Origin: JAHDCJ01 sp039028895
GTDB taxonomy: Bacteria > Bacteroidota > Bacteroidia > Chitinophagales > Saprospiraceae
DNA length: 19,388 bases
Direction: 5' to 3'
NCBI GenBank assembly: GCA_039028895.1
Contig: JBCCHF010000074.1
Coordinates: 1-19,388 of the forward strand
Part shown: positions 13,187-19,388 of the stretch, piece after piece
Layout of the letters: each line of letters starts with the position of its first letter
How positions within the stretch are numbered: the first letter of the stretch is position 1
The notes under the pieces: model-generated
What the model saw: the letters and a program-made list of their open reading frames with translations, nothing else
Told to the model about the DNA's origin: nothing
The model's database searches: none
Translations under genes and position numbers: made by a program

Positions 13187-15325
13187 TTAGAAATTTCGGA
13201 ATTTTTCTCCTGACTTTGCTTTTTCCTGTAAAAGGTTGCAGGGATTGAAGCGGGCTCCATATTTTTCTTTCAAACTATTCAGGATTGCTACTGCTTTATC
13301 GGCACCTATAGTATCAAGATGCAGGAATGGCCCTCCGGTAAAAGGCGGAAAACCTAAACCGAAAACGGCGCCGATATCACCATCTTGTGCAGATTCAAGT
13401 ACGCCATCTTCCAGACATCTCACCGCTTCATTGATCATGGTGAATCCCAATCTGTTTTGGATATACTCATCTTCAAGTTTTTTTCTGCTGCTCCCTCCGA
13501 AGAATTGGTAAACCTCATTATTGATCTGACCACGCTTTTTCTTGCCGGTTTTACTATCGTACTGGAAAAATCCTTTTTTGTTTTTCCGTCCATGAAAGCC
13601 GGCTTCGAAAAGTTTGACCATGACATCCGTTGATTTGGCACCTTCCCTTTGCATGAAAGCTTCAGTGATATCACCCTTGGCGATATGGGCGCCAACGTCG
13701 ATGCCAACTTCATCCATAAGGGTAATTGGGCCTACAGGGAATCCCCACTTTTTCATGGCTGAATCGAGTTGTAAGGCATCAGCACCCTCTTCTAACATTA
13801 GGAGGGCTTCATTCATGAATGCCGCAAGAATTCGAGTGGTGTAAAAGCCAGGGGCATCATTAACCACAATACAGGTTTTACCTTGCCTTATCCCAAGTTC
13901 AAAGCAACTGGCGACGACCCAATCTGCTGTCTTTGGTGTTTTTACAATTTCCAATAAAGGCATTTTGGGAACAGGAGAGAAGTAATGCATGCCAATTACC
14001 AATTCAGGTCTTTTGGCCTTAGCTGCGATTTTTCCAATCGGTAATGCAGAAGTATTGCTGGCAAAAATGCATTTATCGTGGGTTACGGCTTCGCACTCCG
14101 CCAAAACTTTTTGCTTGAGGCCAACAGCTTCGAAGACGGCTTCTATTATGATATCGACATTATCAAAGTCACTGTAATCTAATTGACCTTTTACGTTGCC
14201 CATGATCTCTTCTGCCTGGGTCTTCCTGAGGGCTTTCCTCCTGACTTTTTTCTTTAGACTTTTCCAAATCAGCTTTTTGGCGGAAGTGATGGTTTCATCT
14301 TTTATATCCTTTAAAAGGACATCAATGTCTTTCGTTATACTGACTTCAGTAATACCTGCACCCATGAATCCTGCTCCCACCATAGCGAGATAGTCTATTT
14401 TTTTTGCCTTATCGCTATACGGATTTTTCTTTTTATCGGTCATGCCGAAAAACAGGCTGATCAACGCCCTCGAAGCTTTGGTCAGCAACAGCTCTTCAAA
14501 CTTGGTAGCCTCTGCTTCAAGGCCGACTTTCATACCTTTTTTCAATCCTGTCTCGACGCAATCGATGATCCGGGGCACTGCAGGGTAGTTGCCCTTTGTC
14601 ATCGCCTGGGTTTTCTTTCTCGCTGTTCTGATCACGATACTTCTGCCCAATGCAGTGCCATCCAGGAATTTGTCAAGAAGCTTTTGTTTTCTTTTTCTTT
14701 TGAATTTGCCTTCTGCAATTCTTAGAGCGAGTTTGCTAGCTGCCTGGTGTAGCTTGGAAGGGTGAACTAATTCGTCGACCAATCCCATTTTCTTGGCTGG
14801 CACGGAAAATATATTTCTGCCCGTCAACATCATGTCCAGGGCTTTTTGCAGACCGACTAACCTTGGTGCTCTTTGTGTGCCAGCCCCACCGGGTAAAATT
14901 CCTAGCTGGACTTCAGGGAAAGCCATTTTGGTAGATGGGTCGCTTGAGGCCACCCGACCTGCACAGGCAAGTGCAATTTCAAGTCCGGCACCTAGTGCTG
15001 CTCCGTGTATTGCTGCAACTACCGGTATCTTAGAGTTGGCCATCCGATCCAGTATTTGGTGTCCCTTTTGAGTTATTGGCTTCCAATCACCCGGTTTTTT
15101 TACTTCTAGGAACGAGTCGATGTCAGCCCCTGCGATGAAATCTTTTTTCTTGCTGATCAAAACAGCTGCTTTCACTTCCGGGTCATTTTCAAGGCTGTCT
15201 GCCAGGTCTTCAAAAAGGCCCACGACTTCCGGGCCGACCTTATTTACCTTTTCTCCTTTCTGGTCAAGCCAGATTGTGGCCACACCGTCTTTTTTGGTGA
15301 TGGTATAATAATCTTGTTTGGTCAT
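13187..15325 (-). CDS. fadJ: FadJ-like bifunctional enoyl-CoA hydratase/3-hydroxyacyl-CoA dehydrogenase
   Basis: A 712-residue fatty-oxidation alpha subunit, close to the length of E. coli FadJ. The N-terminal crotonase domain (about 5-190) hydrates trans-2-enoyl-CoA: oxyanion-hole segments IAGADI (64-69) and GAALGAGLE, with the two catalytic glutamates Glu116 and Glu138 (FPEVQLGILPGGAGTQR). The NAD-binding 3-hydroxyacyl-CoA dehydrogenase domain starts at about 310 with VGAGFMGAG (Gly317, 319, 322), and the catalytic pair is His447 (GMHYFSP) and Glu459. The C-terminal dehydrogenase domains follow. All key residues are present. The gene is 53 bases downstream of the thiolase gene, so one operon. 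It should form a complex with that thiolase in the cytoplasm. FadB versus FadJ naming is by length and partner. Confidence 0.93.
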   Translation of the reverse strand: MTKQDYYTITKKDGVATIWLDQKGEKVNKVGPEVVGLFEDLADSLENDPEVKAAVLISKKKDFIAGADIDSFLEVKKPGDWKPITQKGHQILDRMANSKIPVVAAIHGAALGAGLEIALACAGRVASSDPSTKMAFPEVQLGILPGGAGTQRAPRLVGLQKALDMMLTGRNIFSVPAKKMGLVDELVHPSKLHQAASKLALRIAEGKFKRKRKQKLLDKFLDGTALGRSIVIRTARKKTQAMTKGNYPAVPRIIDCVETGLKKGMKVGLEAEATKFEELLLTKASRALISLFFGMTDKKKNPYSDKAKKIDYLAMVGAGFMGAGITEVSITKDIDVLLKDIKDETITSAKKLIWKSLKKKVRRKALRKTQAEEIMGNVKGQLDYSDFDNVDIIIEAVFEAVGLKQKVLAECEAVTHDKCIFASNTSALPIGKIAAKAKRPELVIGMHYFSPVPKMPLLEIVKTPKTADWVVASCFELGIRQGKTCIVVNDAPGFYTTRILAAFMNEALLMLEEGADALQLDSAMKKWGFPVGPITLMDEVGIDVGAHIAKGDITEAFMQREGAKSTDVMVKLFEAGFHGRKNKKGFFQYDSKTGKKKRGQINNEVYQFFGGSSRKKLEDEYIQNRLGFTMINEAVRCLEDGVLESAQDGDIGAVFGLGFPPFTGGPFLHLDTIGADKAVAILNSLKEKYGARFNPCNLLQEKAKSGEKFRNF

Positions 15326-15378
15326 TGATTTTGTCTTTATACCTGTATTTCAGGAATCTCTTAGTGCTTGATTTTGGA

Positions 15379-16662
15379 TTAGCTAATGTTTTCAAGGATC
15401 ATTGCATGTCCGTGTGCACCTGCTGCGCAGGCAGCTAAAAGCCCATACCGTCCTTTCTCCTTTATTAGTCGATTAGCAGTAGTCGTTACCAATCTTGCAC
15501 CAGTTGCGCCGAAAGGGTGACCGATCGATAATGATCCTCCCCAGAGGTTAAATTTTTCCATTGGCATTTTCCCAACTGCTATTTCACGACCCAGTTTTTT
15601 CCGAGCAAATTCATCTGATGCCAGGGCATTGAGATTAGCCATAATCTGCCCTGCAAATGCTTCGTGGAATTCGATGACATCAAAATCGGACAAACTCATG
15701 CCTGTCTTTTTTAAAATCCTGGACGTAGCGTAAGTCGGTCCAAGCAGCAATTCATCTTCCAGACTTTGGCCGGTAAAAACAAAATCAACAATTTTTGCTT
15801 TTGGCTTTAAGCCCAGGCTTTTCGCTTTTTCTTCTGTCATGATAAGCACTGCAGCACCACCATCAGTGAGAAATGAAGAATTTCCAGCAGTAAGCGAGCC
15901 ATATTTTTTGTCAAAAGCTGGTCTCAAGCGGGCCAGTTTTTCTTCGTTGGTATCAGGTCGAATACCATTATCCTTTTTTATGGATTTGAATTTTGGTGGA
16001 AGACTAACTTCGCACATTTCCTCCTGCAGATGCCCTTTTTCCATTGCTTTTGCGGCAAGCTGATGAGACCTGGCGGCAAAAGCATCCTGCTCTTCACGGT
16101 TTACCTTTAGATTGGAAACAAGAATTTCACAGTCTTGTCCCATTGTTCTATTGGTGCTGTATTCTGCCACCCTGGGTCTGTCGGGCAGGAAATCACCTGG
16201 CCTTAGCGAAAATAGGAACTTGAGACTATCTCCCATACCTTTAAGTTTCTGCGCTTTGAATAGTTTTTTGCGCATCGCTTTTTTATAGCCGATTGGTGAG
16301 TCTGATGTGTTTTCAACCCCTCCAGCGACAACGACTTCTGCCTGCCCACTCATGATTTCCATAATTCCGTTAGAAATGGCTCTATTAGCGGAAATACACG
16401 CCTGTGAAACCGTTTGGCATGGCGTAGAGTAGGGGATGCCCGCTGTCAAGGCTGCTTCCCTCGCAACATTTGAGGTTTGCACATTTGAGATGACCGTGCC
16501 CATGACTACGGAATCGATTTCTTTTGGATCAATGCCTGTTTTTAGCAAGAGTCCTTTAATTGCAAATTGTCCAAGCTGGTAAGACATGAGGTCAATATAT
16601 GCACCACCGGATCTCAGGAACGGTGTCCGGCAACCATCGATGAATACTATGTTTTTAGACAT
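15379..16662 (-). CDS. fadI: FadI-like acetyl-CoA C-acyltransferase (3-ketoacyl-CoA thiolase)
   Basis: A 427-residue thiolase catalysing the last step of beta-oxidation, cleaving 3-ketoacyl-CoA with CoA to acetyl-CoA and a shortened acyl-CoA. Nucleophile Cys89 lies in QTVSQACISAN, His382 in GHPFGATGAR and the second acid/base Cys412 in AACAAGAHG. NEAFAGQ-type motif appears as FHEAFAGQIMANL. The length and the loop between the halves fit the FadI/trifunctional beta subunit rather than the shorter FadA. ATG 16662 starts a typical MSKNIVFIDGCRTPF. It is first in the operon with fadJ and divergent from the MarR gene across a 254-base region rich in repeats; no convincing promoter was found there on the minus strand. 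Confidence 0.93.
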   Translation of the reverse strand: MSKNIVFIDGCRTPFLRSGGAYIDLMSYQLGQFAIKGLLLKTGIDPKEIDSVVMGTVISNVQTSNVAREAALTAGIPYSTPCQTVSQACISANRAISNGIMEIMSGQAEVVVAGGVENTSDSPIGYKKAMRKKLFKAQKLKGMGDSLKFLFSLRPGDFLPDRPRVAEYSTNRTMGQDCEILVSNLKVNREEQDAFAARSHQLAAKAMEKGHLQEEMCEVSLPPKFKSIKKDNGIRPDTNEEKLARLRPAFDKKYGSLTAGNSSFLTDGGAAVLIMTEEKAKSLGLKPKAKIVDFVFTGQSLEDELLLGPTYATSRILKKTGMSLSDFDVIEFHEAFAGQIMANLNALASDEFARKKLGREIAVGKMPMEKFNLWGGSLSIGHPFGATGARLVTTTANRLIKEKGRYGLLAACAAGAHGHAMILENIS

Positions 16663-16687
16663 TTTGATTATGGTGTTTTAGTTTATG

Positions 16688-16801
16688 GTTTTGCTCACTT
16701 TGTTCGCATTGTTTTGTTCCCTTTGGTCACATAGTTGTCGGCTTCGCCTTACTTGTTTTGCTCACTTTGTTCGCATTGTTGACGGCTTCGCCTTACTTGT
16801 T
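16688..16801. repeat. Interleaved direct repeats in the fadI-MarR divergent region
   Basis: A 26-base word beginning GTTTTGCTCACTTTGTTCGC occurs at 16688-16713 and 16755-16780. A 19-base word CGGCTTCGCCTTACTTGTT occurs at 16739-16757 and 16783-16801. The words contain small palindromes (GGCTTCGCC; also GCCTTCGGC at 16804-16812). They look like dispersed intergenic repeat units and not coding sequence. They fill most of the region where fadI promoter and MarR operators would be expected. Confidence 0.7.
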
Positions 16802-16842
16802 ATGCCTTCGGCATTGTTTTATTGCTCAAATTTATTTTTCTC

Positions 16843-16882
16843 ACAATTCAACAATTCAACAATTCAACAATTCAACAATTCA
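16843..16882. repeat. 8-base tandem repeat ACAATTCA, five copies
   Basis: Five perfect copies of ACAATTCA end at 16882, where the -33 region of the MarR promoter would lie (its -7-like box is 16905-16912). Copy-number change by slippage would alter the DNA just upstream of that promoter. Confidence 0.9.
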
Positions 16883-16904
16883 ATGCACTGCATAACATTT
16901 TTGT

Positions 16905-16912
16905 TAACTTAG
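16905..16912 (+). promoter_or_regulatory. Candidate -7 box of the MarR gene, leaderless or nearly so
   Basis: TAACTTAG agrees with TAnnTTTG at five of six fixed positions and ends only 4 bases before the ATG at 16917. A transcript from it would begin at or within a few bases of the start codon. There is no Shine-Dalgarno. No clear TTTG -33 box is seen. Confidence 0.35.
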
Positions 16913-16916
16913 CCGC

Positions 16917-17462
16917 ATGGACGAATTTATGAAACTGGCAGAACAACTCCTTGTTTATAGGATTCGTTTTGCCTGGCATGAGATAGCCCGAATGTACAAT
17001 GATATGGCATCAGAGTATGATGTTACCTTGTCAATGGGTTTTATCTTGCTGACTATCAACGAAGAATACGGCACACCAGTCACGAAAATTGCCCCGCGTA
17101 TGGGGATGAAGCCCAATAGTCTTTCCAGGATTTTGAGGTCTATGGAAGACAAGGGGTTGGTATTTCGTAAGAAAGATGAAGCTGACAAGCGGTTGGTTTA
17201 TATCTGCCTTACCGACCTTGGGAAAGACAGAAAACGCATTGCGCTTGATGCCGTTTTTCGTCTGAATAACGCATTAATTAAAGACCTTCCGCCTGAAAAG
17301 ATTAATGCATTTTTTGAGGTTATGGATCAAGTCCCGAAAGCCGTTGAAGAAATGCGGGAAGCGATCAAAAACCCTTCTTCAAATCAAGAACTTACAGGCT
17401 GGGGTTTCGATGATACGGCACCTACAGATACTCTGAATTCCGAAAACGGAAACCCATCCTGA
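16917..17462 (+). CDS. MarR-family transcriptional regulator
   Basis: A 181-residue winged helix-turn-helix regulator. The N-terminal dimerisation helix is followed by the DNA-binding core at about 45-105: TKIAPRMGMKPNSLSRILRSMEDKGLVFRK (recognition helix) and the wing DEADKRLVYICLTDLG, where the Asp-x-Arg (DKR) motif is typical of MarR. It is divergent from fadI-fadJ and convergent with the acyl-CoA dehydrogenase gene, so it probably regulates fatty-acid degradation, perhaps sensing acyl-CoA; this is inferred from position. Its last 79 coding bases overlap the end of the acyl-CoA dehydrogenase gene, and the final 30 or so residues (GWGFDDTAPTDTL) look like a low-constraint tail. Confidence 0.92.
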   Translation: MDEFMKLAEQLLVYRIRFAWHEIARMYNDMASEYDVTLSMGFILLTINEEYGTPVTKIAPRMGMKPNSLSRILRSMEDKGLVFRKKDEADKRLVYICLTDLGKDRKRIALDAVFRLNNALIKDLPPEKINAFFEVMDQVPKAVEEMREAIKNPSSNQELTGWGFDDTAPTDTLNSENGNPS

Positions 17463-19216
17463 TCGAGCATATACTCAGCGATTTCTCTCCTCAAATTTTT
17501 GGGATTGATTCGGAAATCGCTTGTTAATCGTTTAATGGCCCAAAGTGATATTTGTTTGGTTGAACCAGCGGCGTAACTTTGGACAACTTCCCTTGCCATT
17601 GCATTTACCTTTCTGATGGCATCGTAAAGGTAGACTTGCGCCATCTTTAGTTTTATGGCATTCTTAGCTGCATCAGCATCCGGTTTTTGGGATAACTTTT
17701 CGACTCTGAGCCATACGCATTCCGCTACATAAATTTCAGCCAGGATATCAGAGAGATTCATGATAATTTCCTGTTCATCGATCAGTTTTAGACCGAATTT
17801 TTTCCCAGTTGTAGCTGCCAAAAGCAAGAAAACGTTCTTCAGATTTTGAATCTTCTTTTTGGCTGTAGCCAAATCATTTCCTTTCTCTGAAGTCAGCATG
17901 TTCTTTAATATGTAAGTTGGTAACTTCTTCGCAGGGGAAACGATATCAATGTCCTTCGTTTTGAATGCTTTTTTAAACAATTCGCCAACTGCTAACAAAC
18001 GATTAATCTCACTTGTACCTTCATATATCCGGGTGATTCGTGCATCGCGATAAGCGCGTTCGATACCTGTTTCTGCTGAGTAGCCCATACCACCGAATAT
18101 CTGCATGGTCTCGTCAACAACATAATCGACCACTTCAGAGCCATGTACTTTCATCAGCGCACATTCAACGACCCATTCTCTGACGGCTTGGAGTTTGGCT
18201 TCTGCTGGCGTCTTGCCTTCTTTTACAAGCTCTGATGATCGTTCATCGACAGCTTTTCCGATTTTGTAAAGAGCTGATTCTGATGCAAATGTACGTGTAG
18301 CCATTTGAGCCAGTTTGTATTTTATGGCACCGAATTCACCAATAGACTTACCAAACTGTTTACGTTCATTAGCGTATTTTACAGCCCGGTCAATACCCAT
18401 TTTACTACCTCCAATAGAACCAGCTGCTAATTTTACACGACCGGAGTTAAGAATATTCAGAGCAATACGAAAACCTTTTCCTCTTTCTGATAAAAGATTC
18501 TCTTTAGGTACAGGACAATCATTGAAGAACACCTGGCAGGTGGATGACCCTTTAATACCCAGTTTCTTTTCTTCTGCGCCTAATTCGACTCCGCCAAAAT
18601 CCTTTTCAACGATGAAAGCTGAAAGGTTTTCGTCATCCTCAATTTTTGCGAAGACAATAAAAACATCAGCGAAACCGCCATTGGTGATCCACATTTTTTG
18701 TCCGTTCAGAATGTAATAGTTGCCATTTTTTGAGGGCATCGCTCGTGATTTTCCTGAATTGGCATCTGAACCGGCACCTGGCTCAGTCAGGCAATAAGCC
18801 GCCTTGATTTGGCCTGTAGCGATACCTGGCAGGTATTTTTCTTTCTGGTAATCGGAACCGTAGTAAACGATAGGGAGGCATCCAATTGAGGTTTGAGCGC
18901 CAAGCGTTGTTGCAAAACAAAATCCGGAAGCACAGACTTCTCCAAACAATAAGCTGGTGTTAAAGTCGAGGTCAAGACCTCCGTATTTTTCAGGAATGGT
19001 GATACCTGTTAATCCCAACTCTCCTGCAAGCTCGAGGAGCTCAGGCATCAGGTTAGGATCTTTCATTTCATCCAATTCGTCTAAGACAGGATGGACGTTT
19101 TGCACAATAAAATCGATCACAGTATCTGCGATCATGATTTGTTCTTCATTCCATTCTTCCGGAATAAAAATATCTTTTGCTTTGCCTGGTTCAGTTAAAA
19201 AAGCACCACCTTTCAT
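17384..19216 (-). CDS. Acyl-CoA dehydrogenase, long VLCAD-like form
   Basis: A 610-residue flavoenzyme catalysing the first step of beta-oxidation, acyl-CoA to trans-2-enoyl-CoA. N-terminal helical domain, then the FAD/substrate signature AAYCLTEPGAGSDANS (about 138-153), KMWITNGG, the C-terminal FAD-binding helices (ERKQFGKSIGEFGAIKYKLA, QIFGGMGYSAETG), and the catalytic glutamate Glu400 in RIYEGTSEINR. About 190 further residues form the C-terminal extension typical of VLCAD/ACAD9-type enzymes, often membrane-associated. The longest frame starts at TTG 19258, but that codon lies inside the -7 box; ATG 19216 (MKGGAFL) is chosen. Electrons presumably pass to an electron-transfer flavoprotein encoded elsewhere. 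Its 3' end overlaps the MarR gene by 79 bases in opposite orientation. Confidence 0.93.
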   Translation of the reverse strand: MKGGAFLTEPGKAKDIFIPEEWNEEQIMIADTVIDFIVQNVHPVLDELDEMKDPNLMPELLELAGELGLTGITIPEKYGGLDLDFNTSLLFGEVCASGFCFATTLGAQTSIGCLPIVYYGSDYQKEKYLPGIATGQIKAAYCLTEPGAGSDANSGKSRAMPSKNGNYYILNGQKMWITNGGFADVFIVFAKIEDDENLSAFIVEKDFGGVELGAEEKKLGIKGSSTCQVFFNDCPVPKENLLSERGKGFRIALNILNSGRVKLAAGSIGGSKMGIDRAVKYANERKQFGKSIGEFGAIKYKLAQMATRTFASESALYKIGKAVDERSSELVKEGKTPAEAKLQAVREWVVECALMKVHGSEVVDYVVDETMQIFGGMGYSAETGIERAYRDARITRIYEGTSEINRLLAVGELFKKAFKTKDIDIVSPAKKLPTYILKNMLTSEKGNDLATAKKKIQNLKNVFLLLAATTGKKFGLKLIDEQEIIMNLSDILAEIYVAECVWLRVEKLSQKPDADAAKNAIKLKMAQVYLYDAIRKVNAMAREVVQSYAAGSTKQISLWAIKRLTSDFRINPKNLRREIAEYMLDQDGFPFSEFRVSVGAVSSKPQPVSS

Positions 19217-19255
19217 TGGGGATTTATTTGGTAAAAGATAATCAATGCATGCATA

Positions 19256-19263
19256 CAAAAGTA
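19256..19263 (-). promoter_or_regulatory. -7 box of the acyl-CoA dehydrogenase promoter
   Basis: On the minus strand TACTTTTG is an exact match to the Bacteroidota -7 consensus TAnnTTTG and lies about 40 bases before ATG 19216. The -33 element is not clear; a TTCC sits 20 bases upstream. Confidence 0.45.
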
Positions 19264-19298
19264 ACCAGAATTGTCGGATTTCGGGAATTTACTTTAAA

Positions 19299-19388
19299 TT
19301 GATGGTTGATGGTTGATGGTTGATGGTTGATGGTTGATGGTTGATGGTTGATGGTTGATGGTTGATGGTTGATGGTTGATGGTTGATG
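19299..19388. repeat. Heptanucleotide tandem repeat TTGATGG, at least 12 copies
   Basis: Twelve perfect copies plus 6 bases of TTGATGG run to the end of the window, so the true length is unknown. On the minus strand it reads CCATCAA and lies about 35 bases upstream of the -7 box of the acyl-CoA dehydrogenase gene. Perfect copies imply recent expansion or active slippage. Confidence 0.97.

Noticed and set aside
13069..13260. 63-residue minus-strand open frame overlapping the fadJ end
   Set aside because: It arises from the 12-base tandem repeat (NLRLNLRLNL) and overlaps fadJ in another frame.
16685..16912. 75-residue open frame on the + strand between fadI and MarR
   Set aside because: It is generated by the direct repeats and the 8-base tandem array, its sequence is repetitive (FNNSTIQQFNNS), and it occupies the expected promoter region.

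Overview
The window looks like a chromosome segment from a Bacteroidota bacterium, probably a marine or soil Cytophagales-type organism. Four things support this: a FecR/DUF4974 anti-sigma factor paired with an STN-domain TonB receptor and a DUF4249 lipoprotein; promoter-like TAnnTTTG (-7) boxes instead of E. coli -10 boxes; few Shine-Dalgarno sequences; and A+T-rich intergenic DNA with short tandem repeats. I cannot name the species.

Layout. (1) Positions 1-267 hold no protein gene. They contain a long-stem RNA-like hairpin (86-185) followed by a strong rho-independent terminator on the + strand. The hairpin is a candidate 6S-like small RNA. (2) Positions 268-5677, on the minus strand, form a cell-surface-signalling operon: ECF sigma factor, FecR-type anti-sigma factor, STN/TonB-dependent receptor, DUF4249 lipoprotein. 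(3) Positions 5767-7433, on the plus strand, hold a two-helix membrane protein translationally coupled to a sodium:solute symporter. (4) Positions 7504-12713 are an accessory-looking module. A large exported TPR-CHAT protease (+ strand) converges on a minus-strand cluster of a second ECF-type sigma factor, a membrane anti-sigma factor with a duplicated sigma-binding domain and periplasmic TPRs, and a 194-residue protein of unknown function. (5) Positions 13187-19216 are a fatty-acid beta-oxidation locus: FadJ-like bifunctional enzyme, FadI-like thiolase, a divergent MarR regulator, and a long acyl-CoA dehydrogenase whose 3' end overlaps the MarR gene.

How the genes may work together. In region 2, ligand binding at the receptor should signal through the STN and FecR domains to free the sigma factor. 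In region 4, the CHAT protease and the anti-sigma TPR domain are both predicted outside the cytoplasm. A protease-triggered release of the second sigma factor is therefore possible, logically similar to the TPR-CHAT/Csx30/sigma arrangement of type III-E CRISPR; this is inference. In region 5, MarR probably controls the fatty-acid genes. Two different short tandem repeats lie just upstream of the two promoter-like sites of this locus (MarR and acyl-CoA dehydrogenase), which raises the possibility of copy-number-dependent expression.

Start codons were moved inward from the longest open frame in four genes (TonB receptor, second sigma, second anti-sigma, acyl-CoA dehydrogenase). In each the longest frame begins with GTG or TTG, and a better ATG lies downstream of it.
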